NCBI GenBank assembly: GCA_003509545.1
Contig: DOLC01000058.1
Coordinates: forward strand, 1-37,680
Reading direction: 5' to 3'
Origin: Peptococcaceae bacterium
GTDB lineage: Bacteria > Bacillota > DSM-521 > Neomoorellales > Neomoorellaceae
Length of the DNA stretch: 37,680 nucleotides
How positions within the stretch are numbered: the stretch's first letter is position 1; each line of letters opens with the position of its first letter. Of this stretch, positions 16,474-24,965 are shown one piece after another. Both the position numbers and the translations under genes were made by a program. Under the pieces are notes generated by a model. The model was given only the letters and a program-made list of their open reading frames with translations, had not been told where the DNA came from and did not search any database.

Positions 16474-16881
16474 ATGGAAGAAAAAGCCCTTATGGCTCCC
16501 GAAGTGGCAACAGAACTTGGTTCCATTAGGATTGCCGATGAAGTGGTAGCCATTATCGCCGGCCTGGCGGCTACCGAAGTAGACGGCGTAGCCGGCATGA
16601 GCGGCGGTATAGCCGGCGGAATCGCGGAAATGCTGGGACGTAAAAACCTCTCCAAGGGCGTTAAGGTAGAGGTAGGAGAAAAGGAAGCGGCGGTGGATAT
16701 CTTCGTAATCGTGGAGTACGGGGTGCGCATCCCGGAGGTGGCGGTGGAAATACAGGACAAGGTTAAACGGGCCATCGAAAGTATGACGGGCCTAAAGGTG
16801 GTAGAGGTTAACGTCCACGTCCAGGGAGTCGCCTTCCAGCAGGAGAAGTCGGCGGAAGAAGAGCCGGCCCGGGTTCGCTGA
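16474..16881 (+). CDS. Asp23/Gls24 family envelope stress protein (DUF322)
   Basis: This 135-residue protein of the alkaline-shock Asp23 family shows GSIRIADEVVAIIAGLAATEVDGVAGM at the N-terminus, split over about 16-42, and VNVHVQGVAF near the C-terminus. In staphylococci Asp23 is held at the membrane by AmaP, and the genes for AmaP and a DUF2273 protein follow directly here. ATG 16474 lies behind GAGGTG. It is part of the conserved accC-asp23-nusB-folD order that precedes the OLE RNA in extremophilic Firmicutes. Confidence 0.93.
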   Translation: MEEKALMAPEVATELGSIRIADEVVAIIAGLAATEVDGVAGMSGGIAGGIAEMLGRKNLSKGVKVEVGEKEAAVDIFVIVEYGVRIPEVAVEIQDKVKRAIESMTGLKVVEVNVHVQGVAFQQEKSAEEEPARVR

Positions 16882-16897
16882 GGAGGCTTAGGGGCCA

Positions 16898-17440
16898 GTG
16901 CCGTTGTATGAACGGGCCCTTCTCGCCCTCTATTCCCTGATAACCGCTGCCTTGGCCCTCGTCCTCCTGGGCGTAAGTGCGGGCTGGAGGACACCCCTTG
17001 CGTGGTATGAATCCGCCCTTACCACCCTGGAATACAGGGTGGCCGGCGGGGTTATCGCGGCGGTCATTTTAGTCCTTTCATTACGTTTTTTGTTGGGCAG
17101 CCTCCAGAGGAAGGCTCCCAAGGTAGAACAGGCTCTGATCCGCCGGGGCGAAGCCGGGGATGTTACCATTTCCTTGGCCGCCTTGGAAAGTTTGGTGGTA
17201 CGCGCGGCGCGCCAGGTGAAGGGTATTAAGGAAGTAAAGCCGCGCCTTAAAATTTTACCGGAAGGCATTATGATTACCCTAGAAGTGCAGGTCTTACCCG
17301 ACCAGCACTTGCCCGGTGTGGCCCAAAGCCTCCAGGAAGGGGTGCGGAACTACATAGCAGAGGTAACCGGCCTGGAAGGCCCGGAGGTCCGCATCCTGAT
17401 CAACGGAGTCTGGCAGGAGCCTGTGAGGCGCGTCGAGTAG
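16898..17440 (+). CDS. amaP: Alkaline shock response membrane anchor protein AmaP
   Basis: This 180-residue protein has two N-terminal transmembrane helices (about 8-28 and 48-68) and a cytoplasmic domain resembling half of an Asp23 fold (GDVTISLAALESLVVRAARQVKGI at about 87-110, split). It probably anchors Asp23 to the membrane. GTG 16898 follows an AGGAGG SD. Its place between asp23 and a DUF2273 gene matches the known cluster. Confidence 0.88.
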   Translation: MPLYERALLALYSLITAALALVLLGVSAGWRTPLAWYESALTTLEYRVAGGVIAAVILVLSLRFLLGSLQRKAPKVEQALIRRGEAGDVTISLAALESLVVRAARQVKGIKEVKPRLKILPEGIMITLEVQVLPDQHLPGVAQSLQEGVRNYIAEVTGLEGPEVRILINGVWQEPVRRVE

Positions 17441-17455
17441 CGGGGTGGTTGCGGA

Positions 17456-17677
17456 TTGGATAGGGAGTGGCTAGGGGAAGTGTACCGCCAACACCGCGGC
17501 AAGGTATGGGGCGTGGGGCTGGGCCTGCTCTTCGGACTGGGTGTAGCACTAATGGGTTTGGCCAAGACCGTCTTTATCGCCCTGTGCATGGCCCTGGGTT
17601 ATTCCGTGGGGTGCCGGATCGACAAAGGCGAGGATCCGGTCCGCTGGTTTGAGCGGTTATTCGGCAGGCGCGGTTAA
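17456..17677 (+). CDS. Small membrane protein, DUF2273 family
   Basis: This 73-residue protein has two closely spaced hydrophobic segments (about 17-34 and 36-50) that can form a membrane hairpin, and a conserved end GYSVGCRIDKGEDPVRWFERLF. This is the DUF2273 pattern found beside asp23 and amaP. It starts at TTG 17456. Its function is unknown; a role with Asp23/AmaP in envelope stress is inferred from context. Confidence 0.85.
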   Translation: MDREWLGEVYRQHRGKVWGVGLGLLFGLGVALMGLAKTVFIALCMALGYSVGCRIDKGEDPVRWFERLFGRRG

Positions 17678-17692
17678 AGGAGGAGGCGCCGG

Positions 17693-18130
17693 GTGAGCAG
17701 GAAAAAGGCGAGGGCCGCGGCTTTGCAAGCCCTCTATGCCCTTGATGTAGGCCGTATCCCCGAAGAAGTGGCCTTGAACCACGTAGTAGAAGAAAACGGA
17801 TTGGCGCCTTCGGATGCCGCCTTCACGCGCACCCTGGTTTCCGGGGTGCTGCAGCACCGGCAGCGGCTGGACGAACTCCTGGCGCAGTACGCCATTGGAT
17901 GGGAAGTCGAACGCATGCCTGTGGTGGACCGGAACATTCTCCGTCTTGGATTGTACGAGCTCCTTTACTTGCGGGAGGAAATCCCGGCCTCCGTGTCCAT
18001 TAACGAGGCCATTGAACTGGCCAAGGTTTTCAGCAACGAGGAGGCAGGCCCCTTTATCAACGGAGTGCTGGACAGCATCCGGCGGGACCTGGACGCCGGG
18101 AAGCCGGAGGACGAGACCGCTGGGGGATAG
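17693..18130 (+). CDS. nusB: Transcription antitermination factor NusB
   Basis: This 145-residue all-helical protein binds boxA RNA with NusE and promotes rRNA antitermination. It starts at GTG 17693 behind an AGGAGGCG SD and has the usual SRKKARAAALQALYALD start. MPVVDRNILRLGLYELLY lies in the middle and SINEAIELAKVFSNEEAGPF near the end, both diagnostic. It lies five bases upstream of the TsaD-like gene. Confidence 0.95.
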   Translation: MSRKKARAAALQALYALDVGRIPEEVALNHVVEENGLAPSDAAFTRTLVSGVLQHRQRLDELLAQYAIGWEVERMPVVDRNILRLGLYELLYLREEIPASVSINEAIELAKVFSNEEAGPFINGVLDSIRRDLDAGKPEDETAGG

Positions 18131-18135
18131 TTTCC

Positions 18136-19089
18136 ATGGCCGTACTGGGGATAGACACTAGCTGTTATACCACTTCTGTGGCTTTGGTGGACGATAAAAA
18201 ACAACTGCTCTTCGAACACCGCCAGCTGTTGCGGGTTCCCGAAGGAGAGGGCGGGCTGCAACAGTCCGTGGCGGTGTTTCAGCATATAAACAACCTGCCG
18301 GCCGTCCTAGAAGGCGCCTTTAAAGCCGTGCGGCCGGGCCGCATCAGGGGAGTGGCCGCTTCCGTGAAGCCCCGGCCGGTGAAGGGGTCTTATATGCCCG
18401 TATTCGTGGCCGCTTCCGGCCACGGCCGGGTTCTGGCCTCCGCCCTGGGGGTGCCCTTTTGGCCCACCACCCACCAGGAAGGGCACCTGATGGCGGGCCT
18501 CTGGTCGGCCGGCTGGCAACCCCGGGGGACCTTCATCGCCGTCCACCTGTCCGGCGGGACTTCGGAAATACTGGTAGTTACCCAGGACAAGGGTTCCTTT
18601 GCCATTGAGAGGGTTGGGGGCACCACCGACCTGCATGCGGGCCAGCTGGTGGACCGGGTAGGGTTGAGGTTGGGCCTGCCCTTCCCGGCTGGTCCCCACT
18701 TGGAGCGCCTGGCCCGGGGGGCCGAGGCGGGTGGGGAGCAGGTTGATCTACCTTCGGCGGTAAAGGGGTATGATTTCAGCTTTTCCGGCCCTGCCTCCCA
18801 TGCCGAGCGCCTCCTCCAACAAGGAGCGCCGCCGGCGGCGGTGGCTAGGGCGGTGGAAAGGTGTATTGCCAATACCCTGGAGAAGGTGTTGCGGCCTCTG
18901 GTGGTAGAGACCGGTCACCGCCACATCCTCATCGTCGGCGGCGTGGCGGCCAACCGATTCTTGCGGGAACGCCTGCGCCACCGCCTGGAACACAGGGCCG
19001 TGGGGGCCGTCCTCCACTTTGCCGCCCCCGAGTACAGCACCGACAACGCCGTGGGAGTTGCCCTTTTAGGCCTTGAGGGCCTGGCTTAA
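18136..19089 (+). CDS. TsaD/Kae1-like ASKHA protein (peptidase M22 paralogue)
   Basis: This 317-residue protein belongs to the Kae1/TsaD family of ASKHA ATPases. The N-terminal phosphate loop is VLGIDTSCYTTSVALVD. The metal-binding HxxxH is HQEGH in the segment THQEGHLMAG, and the C-terminal Asp ligand is in STDNAVGVALLG. It diverges from canonical TsaD (the t6A tRNA-modifying subunit) in the first 80 residues. It is probably the clostridial paralogue annotated as O-sialoglycoprotein endopeptidase, whose role is not known. ATG 18136 follows nusB. Its 3' end overlaps the convergent MFS gene by 24 bases. Confidence 0.82.
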   Translation: MAVLGIDTSCYTTSVALVDDKKQLLFEHRQLLRVPEGEGGLQQSVAVFQHINNLPAVLEGAFKAVRPGRIRGVAASVKPRPVKGSYMPVFVAASGHGRVLASALGVPFWPTTHQEGHLMAGLWSAGWQPRGTFIAVHLSGGTSEILVVTQDKGSFAIERVGGTTDLHAGQLVDRVGLRLGLPFPAGPHLERLARGAEAGGEQVDLPSAVKGYDFSFSGPASHAERLLQQGAPPAAVARAVERCIANTLEKVLRPLVVETGHRHILIVGGVAANRFLRERLRHRLEHRAVGAVLHFAAPEYSTDNAVGVALLGLEGLA

Positions 19090-20265
19090 TCTCCTTTCCC
19101 GGGCATCGTCCGGCAGGAACAGGGTGAGGGCGAAGCCCAGGGCGGGTATTAAGGCCATGGAGGCCAGGGCAGCCGGGACTCCCAGGGCGTCCGCCACGGC
19201 CCCTATGATGACCAGGCCGATACCGCCGGTCCCTATGGCGAAGCCCATAATTAAACCCGAAGCCATACCCACGTGGCCGGGCATGAGGTTTTGGGCTAGG
19301 ACAATGGTAGGGGCAAAGGTGGAGACGAGGGTGAATCCTCCCACGGCCAGGAGGACGAACAGCCATACCCCTTCCGTACGCGGGAAGAGCAGCACCATGG
19401 GAACCATGAGGGCCAAGGAAACCAGGACCATATTCTTGCACCCCCACCGGTCGGCGATCCTGCCGCCCGCCAGGGTGCCCAGGGCGCCCGCCAGGAGGAA
19501 TACCGTCAGGAGCATGCTGGAGTAGGCCGGGTCACCCTGCAGGTAATTGATATAATAAAAGGGTATATAATTGGTCAGGCCGACGTGGAGCCAGGAGCGC
19601 ATAATCACGATCACCAGGAGCAATATCATAGCCCTCACGTTGGGGTGCCCGGCGGCCGAAGCCTCCGCGCGGGGAGCCCCTTCCCTTTTGTGGGAAGAAG
19701 ATCCCTTCACGGCCCCCTCTAGAGAGGGGAGCTGCGTCCACAGTACCAGGGAAAGGAGGCCTGCCGGTATCAACAGCAGGGGAGAGGCCTTAAGGCCCCC
19801 GAGGGCCAGAAGGCCGGCGGCCACCGCCGGCCCCAGGGCGAAGCCGAGGTTGCCTCCCACCGAGAAGACGGCCATGGAGGTGGCCTGGTGCCGGTCGCTC
19901 AAATAATGGGCCGTCTTGGAAGCCTCGGGGTGATAGGCGGCTACGCCGAGGCCGCTCAGAAACACGGCGGCCACCAGGGCCGCATAGTTAGGGGCCCACC
20001 CGGCAAGGGCCATTCCCAGGGCGGCCACCAGGCACCCGGCCGGGATGAGCCAGCGGCCGGCCCTCCGGTCCGACCAGAACCCGAAGAAGGGCTGGATAAC
20101 CGATGAGCTTATAAGGGATATAAGGGAAACCAGTCCGGCGGCCGTGAAGGAGAGGCCAAGAACCTGTTTGTAGATGGGAAGGAAAATGGGTAATAAACCT
20201 TGGTTGACATCGGTCATTAGATGGCCTAGGCTAAGTAGGTAGAGGAATCTCTTGTTTTTTTTCAC
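19066..20265 (-). CDS. MFS transporter, fosmidomycin-resistance (Fsr)-like
   Basis: This 399-residue major facilitator protein has about 12 hydrophobic helices and a central charged loop (about residues 188-214). The segment GLGVAAYHPEASKTAHYLSD and the following SVGGNLGFALGP are characteristic of the Fsr family of drug exporters. I chose GTG at 20265 because a GGAGGT SD (20273-20278 on +) is seven bases away; an upstream in-frame extension lacks support. It is the only minus-strand gene. It sits between the nusB part and the nfnAB part of the cluster and has its own promoter. Other substrates are possible. Confidence 0.88.
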   Translation of the reverse strand: MKKNKRFLYLLSLGHLMTDVNQGLLPIFLPIYKQVLGLSFTAAGLVSLISLISSSVIQPFFGFWSDRRAGRWLIPAGCLVAALGMALAGWAPNYAALVAAVFLSGLGVAAYHPEASKTAHYLSDRHQATSMAVFSVGGNLGFALGPAVAAGLLALGGLKASPLLLIPAGLLSLVLWTQLPSLEGAVKGSSSHKREGAPRAEASAAGHPNVRAMILLLVIVIMRSWLHVGLTNYIPFYYINYLQGDPAYSSMLLTVFLLAGALGTLAGGRIADRWGCKNMVLVSLALMVPMVLLFPRTEGVWLFVLLAVGGFTLVSTFAPTIVLAQNLMPGHVGMASGLIMGFAIGTGGIGLVIIGAVADALGVPAALASMALIPALGFALTLFLPDDARERRLSQALKA

Positions 20266-20290
20266 GGAGCCGACCTCCAATCTCCACCTA

Positions 20291-20319
20291 ATATTAGATC
20301 TTATCTCAAAGGAGGTCAA
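20291..20319 (-). promoter_or_regulatory. Sigma-A promoter of the MFS gene
   Basis: Read on the minus strand, TTGACC (20314-20319) and TAATAT (20291-20296) are 17 bases apart, about 25 bases upstream of the GTG start. This is a near-consensus promoter. Confidence 0.72.
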
Positions 20320-20425
20320 GGGAATTGGCAGCAACGACCGGCAGGAATACGGCGTTTTGAGCAGAATTATAAAAAGTTGGGCCGGAAACAGTTTCACTTA
20401 ATTGCAGGGAGGGAAGGAAGACGAG

Positions 20426-21268
20426 ATGTACCCGATAGTAAAAAAAAGAATACTGGCTCCCGGCATTAAGCTGTTGGAGGTCAAGGCTCCGGACGTGGCG
20501 CGCAAGGCTCAGGCGGGCCAATTCATCATTTTGCGCATAGACGAGCCGGGCGAGCGCATTCCTTTGACCATTGCCGATTTTAATCGGGAGGAGGGCACCA
20601 TCACCACCATCTTCCAGGAAGTGGGATACACCACCTGGCACCTGGGCCAGCTGGAAGAAGGAGATGCCCTCCTCGACTTTGTGGGTCCCCTTGGACGTCC
20701 CACGGAGATCGAGAATTACGGCCGGGTGGTATGCGTCGGCGGAGGGGTGGGCGTAGCCCCCATCTATCCCATAGCACGGGCCCTGAAGGAGGCCGGGAAC
20801 GAGGTCATCTCCATAATCGGCGCCCGTTCCCGCGAACTCTTGATTCTAGAAGAAGAAATGAGAAAGGTGTCCCATGAACTCCTGGTATCCACCGACGACG
20901 GCTCTTACGGTCACAAGGGCTTTGTAACCGATCTTTTGGTCAGGGTCCTCCAGGAGAAGAAGGTGGACCGGGTATGGGGCATCGGCCCGGTGGTCATGAT
21001 GAAGGCGGTTTCGGAGGCGACGAGACCTTTCGGGGTTCCGACTATTGTAAGCATGAATCCCATTATGGTAGACGGTACCGGTATGTGCGGTGCCTGCCGG
21101 GTGAGCGTGGGCGGCGAAACCAAGTTCGGGTGTGTAGACGGACCTGAGTTTGACGGGCACCAGGTGGATTGGGATCTGGCCGTGCAGCGGCTCCGCATGT
21201 ATAGGGATGAAGAAGCCAGGGCTCAAGCCTTTCACCAGGAGAAAAGGGGTGGTTGTCAATGCCGGTAA
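20426..21268 (+). CDS. nfnA: NfnA, FAD/[2Fe-2S] subunit of electron-bifurcating transhydrogenase
   Basis: This 280-residue ferredoxin-reductase/PyrK-like subunit binds FAD and NAD(H). I chose ATG 20426 behind GGGAGGGAAGG because the protein then starts MYPIVKKRILAPGIKLLEV. The FAD segment includes GERIPLTIAD and the NAD fold GGGVGVAPIYPIARAL. The [2Fe-2S] site is unusual: Cys221, Cys224 and Cys236 are present, but the fourth ligand position is Asp216. This agrees with the 3-Cys/1-Asp cluster known for NfnA and separates it from PyrK. NfnAB reversibly couples NADH plus reduced ferredoxin to reduction of two NADP+. It overlaps nfnB by ten bases. Confidence 0.92.
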   Translation: MYPIVKKRILAPGIKLLEVKAPDVARKAQAGQFIILRIDEPGERIPLTIADFNREEGTITTIFQEVGYTTWHLGQLEEGDALLDFVGPLGRPTEIENYGRVVCVGGGVGVAPIYPIARALKEAGNEVISIIGARSRELLILEEEMRKVSHELLVSTDDGSYGHKGFVTDLLVRVLQEKKVDRVWGIGPVVMMKAVSEATRPFGVPTIVSMNPIMVDGTGMCGACRVSVGGETKFGCVDGPEFDGHQVDWDLAVQRLRMYRDEEARAQAFHQEKRGGCQCR

Positions 21269-22668
21269 GTACCCGCAAGACTCCCATGCCTTCCCAGCCC
21301 CCCGGGGAACGCATCCGGAATTTTTCCGAAGTGGCCTTAGGCTACACCGAGGAAATGGCCAGGCAGGAGGCGGAGCGGTGTCTGCAGTGTAAGAAGGCTC
21401 CCTGCCGGCAGGGATGCCCGGTAGAAATAGATATTCCCGCCTTCATCGGACGGATAAAGGAGGGGGATTTTGCCGGGGCCATCGAGAAGGTAAAGGAAAA
21501 GAACAACCTCCCGGCCATTTGCGGCCGCGTGTGTCCCCAGGAAAACCAGTGCGAAAAGTACTGTACCCTGGCCAAAAAGGGCGAACCGGTGGGCATCGGC
21601 CGGCTGGAGCGCTTTGTGGCCGATTACCAACTGAGCCAGGGCGAGGTAGAACCCCCTGCCCTTGCCACACCCACCGGCTTCAGGGTAGCCGTCATAGGTT
21701 CGGGGCCGGCCGGGCTGACGGCAGCCGCCGATCTGGCCAGGATGGGCCACCAGGTCACGGTTTTTGAGGCCCTCCACGTACCGGGCGGAGTGCTCATGTA
21801 TGGCATTCCCGAATTCCGCCTGCCCAAGGAAATCGTCCAGAGGGAGATCGACTATATCCGGCGCCTGGGGGTAGAAATCAGGACTAATTCAGTAGTAGGC
21901 AAGATGGTCACCGTAGATGAGCTGCTGGAGAGCGGTTTTGATGCCGTCTTCATCGGAACCGGTGCCGGATTGCCTTACTTTATGGGTATTCCGGGGGAGA
22001 ACCTTTTGGGGGTATATTCGGCCAACGAGTTCCTCACTCGTACCAACCTCATGAAGGCCTATCTTTTTCCAGAGTACTTGACGCCCATTAAAGTGGGCCG
22101 CCGGGTGGCGGTTATCGGCGCCGGCAACGTGGCCATGGACGCGGCGCGCACGGCCCTCCGCCTGGGAGCCGAGAAATCTATGATCGTCTACCGACGTTCG
22201 GCCGAGGAAATGCCGGCCAGGAAGGAAGAAGTAGAACATGCTGAGGAAGAGGGGGTGGAATTCCATCTCTTAACCAGTCCGGTGGAGATCCACGGCGACG
22301 AGGCTGGCTGGGTGACGGGGATGACCTGCATCCGCTACGAGCTGGGTGAGCCCGATGCCAGCGGCCGGCGGCGTCCGGTGGCCATTCCCGGATCCGAGTA
22401 CCGGATGGAAGTGGATACCGTGGTTATCGCCATAGGACAGGGGCCCAATCCTTTGGTCTTGCAGACGACGCCGGGCTTGGAACTCACCAAGAAGGGGACC
22501 ATAGCGGCGGACGAAGAGACGGGAGCCACTTCCAGGGAAGGCGTTTTTGCCGGCGGCGATATTGTGACCGGAGCGGCAACGGTTATCCTGGCCATGGGGG
22601 CCGGCAAGAAGGCGGCCCGGGCCATTGACGCTTATCTGCGCCAAAAGGGGGAGAAAGGGAATGGCTAA
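21259..22668 (+). CDS. nfnB: NfnB, NADPH-binding FAD/[4Fe-4S] subunit
   Basis: The 469-residue protein resembles the small subunit of glutamate synthase (GltD). The N-terminal ferredoxin-like part has the cysteine groups CLQCKKAPCRQGCPV and CGRVCPQENQCEKYC for two [4Fe-4S] clusters. FAD binding follows (VAVIGSGPAGLTAAADLARMG) and then NADPH binding (VAVIGAGNVAMDAARTALRLG; the motif is read with one residue split). I use ATG 21259; a GTG two codons earlier is possible. The gene overlaps nfnA and folD. Together with NfnA it makes NADPH for the methylene-THF dehydrogenase FolD encoded next, the arrangement known in M. thermoacetica. Confidence 0.93.
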   Translation: MPVSTRKTPMPSQPPGERIRNFSEVALGYTEEMARQEAERCLQCKKAPCRQGCPVEIDIPAFIGRIKEGDFAGAIEKVKEKNNLPAICGRVCPQENQCEKYCTLAKKGEPVGIGRLERFVADYQLSQGEVEPPALATPTGFRVAVIGSGPAGLTAAADLARMGHQVTVFEALHVPGGVLMYGIPEFRLPKEIVQREIDYIRRLGVEIRTNSVVGKMVTVDELLESGFDAVFIGTGAGLPYFMGIPGENLLGVYSANEFLTRTNLMKAYLFPEYLTPIKVGRRVAVIGAGNVAMDAARTALRLGAEKSMIVYRRSAEEMPARKEEVEHAEEEGVEFHLLTSPVEIHGDEAGWVTGMTCIRYELGEPDASGRRRPVAIPGSEYRMEVDTVVIAIGQGPNPLVLQTTPGLELTKKGTIAADEETGATSREGVFAGGDIVTGAATVILAMGAGKKAARAIDAYLRQKGEKGNG

Positions 22669-23503
22669 TATTATCGACGGCAAGAAAATAGCCGCCGAGG
22701 TGCGGGAAGAGGTAAAGAAAGAAGTAGCGGAGCTTAAGGCCCGGGGAATTACTCCGGGGCTGGCTGTGATCTTGGTAGGCGACGATCCGGCCTCCCAGGT
22801 TTACGTGCGGAACAAGCACCGGGCGTGCGAAGAAGTGGGGATTTACTCGGAGGTTCACCGCCTGGCCGCGGAGACCAGCCAGGACGAGCTCTTAGAGCTG
22901 ATAGAACAGCTTAACAACGACCCCAAGATCCACGGTATTCTGGTCCAATTACCCCTGCCGGGCCACATAGACGAGAAAAAGGTCATCGACACCATAGCCC
23001 TGAAAAAGGATGTTGACGGTTTCAGCCCGGCCAATGTGGGCAATCTGGTCATCGGGGATGAGTGCTTTTACCCGTGCACTCCCCACGGCTGCATGGTTCT
23101 CCTGGACAAAATCGGGGTAGATCCCCAGGGTAAGAAAGCCGTGGTGGTCGGCCGCAGCAACATCGTAGGTAAACCCATGGCCATGATGCTCCTGGCCCGT
23201 CATGCCACGGTCACCGTCTGCCACTCCCGCACCCGGGATCTGGCCGCCGAGTGCCGCCAGGCCGATATCCTGGTGGCCGCTGTAGGCAGGCCCGAGCTCA
23301 TAACCGGAGATATGATCAAGGAGGGCGCCGTGGTTATCGACGTGGGCATTAACCGCATGCCGGACGGGAAACTGGTGGGCGACGTGCACTTTGAAAGCGC
23401 GAGCCAAAAGGCTTCCTGGATCACCCCCGTACCCGGGGGCGTAGGCCCCATGACCATTGCCATGCTCCTTAAGAATACGGTGGAGGCCGCCAGGCGGGCG
23501 TGA
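22661..23503 (+). CDS. folD: Methylene-THF dehydrogenase / methenyl-THF cyclohydrolase
   Basis: This 280-residue bifunctional enzyme interconverts 5,10-methylene-THF and 10-formyl-THF with NADP(H), in acetogens within the methyl branch of the Wood-Ljungdahl pathway. ATG 22661 overlaps the nfnB stop and has a GGGGGAGAAAGGG SD. Signatures: VGDDPASQVYVRNKHRACEE (catalytic Lys), QLPLPGHIDEKKV and the NADP-binding VVVGRSNIVGKPMAMMLL. Its GTGA overlap with xseA implies coupling. Confidence 0.97.
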   Translation: MANIIDGKKIAAEVREEVKKEVAELKARGITPGLAVILVGDDPASQVYVRNKHRACEEVGIYSEVHRLAAETSQDELLELIEQLNNDPKIHGILVQLPLPGHIDEKKVIDTIALKKDVDGFSPANVGNLVIGDECFYPCTPHGCMVLLDKIGVDPQGKKAVVVGRSNIVGKPMAMMLLARHATVTVCHSRTRDLAAECRQADILVAAVGRPELITGDMIKEGAVVIDVGINRMPDGKLVGDVHFESASQKASWITPVPGGVGPMTIAMLLKNTVEAARRA

Positions 23504-24738
23504 TAAGCCGTCAGCGCGTTTTAAGCGTCAGCGAACTCACCTCCCACATCAAAGGCCTTCTGGACGGCGACGGTTTTCTGGCCAACGTGTGGGTTAAGGG
23601 CGAGATCTCGAACTTGAAGTGGCACTCCTCCGGCCACCTGTACTTCAGCCTTAAGGACAAGGCGTCGACCCTGCGGTGTGTCATGTTCCAGAGCCGGTGC
23701 CGCACCTTGAGGTTCAGGCCGGAGAACGGAACCCAGGCCATTGCCCGGGGCTACATCTCCGTCTACGAGAGGGACGGCCTGTACCAGCTCTATGTCCAGG
23801 AGCTGCTCCCGGCGGGTATGGGGCTTTTGGAGATGGCCCTCCAGGAGCTCAAGAAGCGCCTGGAAAGGGAGGGGCTCTTTGACGAAAGGCGCAAGCGCCC
23901 CCTCCCCCGGCTTCCCCGCCGGGTAGGGGTGGTAACCTCCCTTAACGGCGCGGCGTGGAGGGATATAGTGACGGTAATCCGGCGCCGCTATCCGGGCATG
24001 GGCATCGTCCTGGCTCCGGCTTCGGTACAGGGTGAGACGGCGGCCGAAGAAATCGTGGATGCCCTGGAGAAGTTAAACCGCTGGGGAGGGGTGGATGTTA
24101 TCATAGTCGGCCGGGGAGGCGGCTCGGCGGAGGACCTGTCGGCCTTCAACACCGAGGCCGTGGCCCGGGCCATTTACGGCTCCCGCATCCCGGTCATCGC
24201 CGCCGTCGGCCACGAGACGGATTACACCATCGCCGATCTGGTGGCCGATCGCCGGGCTCCTACCCCGTCCGCCGCTGCGGAGATGGCCGTGCCGGTGCGC
24301 ACTGACCTGGAGCGGGAAATCTTGAATCTTTACGGCCGCCTGCAGCGGAGCATGTTCGGGCGGATAACCTATCTAAAGGAAAAGGTGGAACACCTGGCCA
24401 GGAGCCGCGGCCTGGCCCGGCCCCAACACGAAATTTACTGGCGCCAGCAGTACGTAGACGGCCTGGAGCAGCGCCTGGCGAAAGCGTGGCAGGAAAACTG
24501 GCAGGCAAAGGTGCAACATCTGGAGCTCCTTATAACACGTCTAGAGGCCGCCAGTCCCCTGACCATCCTGGCCAGGGGCTACGCCGTATGCCGGCGGGCT
24601 CCCGACGGTCCGGTAATACGCTCCGGCCGGGAGGTGCAGGCCGGGGAGAAGGTGGAGGTCGTCCTCTACAGGGGTGCCCTCCGGTGCATAGTTGAAGGAG
24701 TGGAGGAGGAGTTGAATTGGCAGACGAGGGCAAATTGA
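23500..24738 (+). CDS. xseA: Exodeoxyribonuclease VII large subunit
   Basis: This 412-residue catalytic subunit of the single-strand-specific DNase ExoVII has an N-terminal OB fold (LANVWVKGEISNLKWHSSGHLYFSLKD, split over about 28-54). The catalytic core carries VGVVTSLNGAAWRD and VIIVGRGGGSAEDL. A long coiled coil of about 270-350 follows. It starts at GTG 23500 overlapping folD, and its end overlaps xseB by 22 bases. Confidence 0.96.
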   Translation: MISRQRVLSVSELTSHIKGLLDGDGFLANVWVKGEISNLKWHSSGHLYFSLKDKASTLRCVMFQSRCRTLRFRPENGTQAIARGYISVYERDGLYQLYVQELLPAGMGLLEMALQELKKRLEREGLFDERRKRPLPRLPRRVGVVTSLNGAAWRDIVTVIRRRYPGMGIVLAPASVQGETAAEEIVDALEKLNRWGGVDVIIVGRGGGSAEDLSAFNTEAVARAIYGSRIPVIAAVGHETDYTIADLVADRRAPTPSAAAEMAVPVRTDLEREILNLYGRLQRSMFGRITYLKEKVEHLARSRGLARPQHEIYWRQQYVDGLEQRLAKAWQENWQAKVQHLELLITRLEAASPLTILARGYAVCRRAPDGPVIRSGREVQAGEKVEVVLYRGALRCIVEGVEEELNWQTRAN

Positions 24739-24965
24739 ACTTCGAAGAGGCCCTGGCCCGCCTGGAAGCCGTGGTTCAATCCCTGGAAGGCGGGGACCTA
24801 AAGCTGGAACAGGCGCTGGAATATTACCAGGAAGGCATCCGGTTGGTGCGCTTTTGCCGCCAGGAGCTCAATCGTTTTGAAAACAAACTCCAGGTACTCG
24901 TGGCCGAGGAGGACGGTGAGCTCGAGGCCCGGGAACTGGAGCTGCCGGGGGCCGCAGAGAAATGA
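24717..24965 (+). CDS. xseB: Exodeoxyribonuclease VII small subunit
   Basis: This 82-residue helical protein binds the XseA coiled coil. The typical segment is NFEEALARLEAVVQSLEGGD followed by LEQALEYYQEGIRLVRFC. It starts at TTG 24717 inside xseA after a GGAGGAGG SD and overlaps ispA by four bases. Confidence 0.95.
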   Translation: MADEGKLNFEEALARLEAVVQSLEGGDLKLEQALEYYQEGIRLVRFCRQELNRFENKLQVLVAEEDGELEARELELPGAAEK

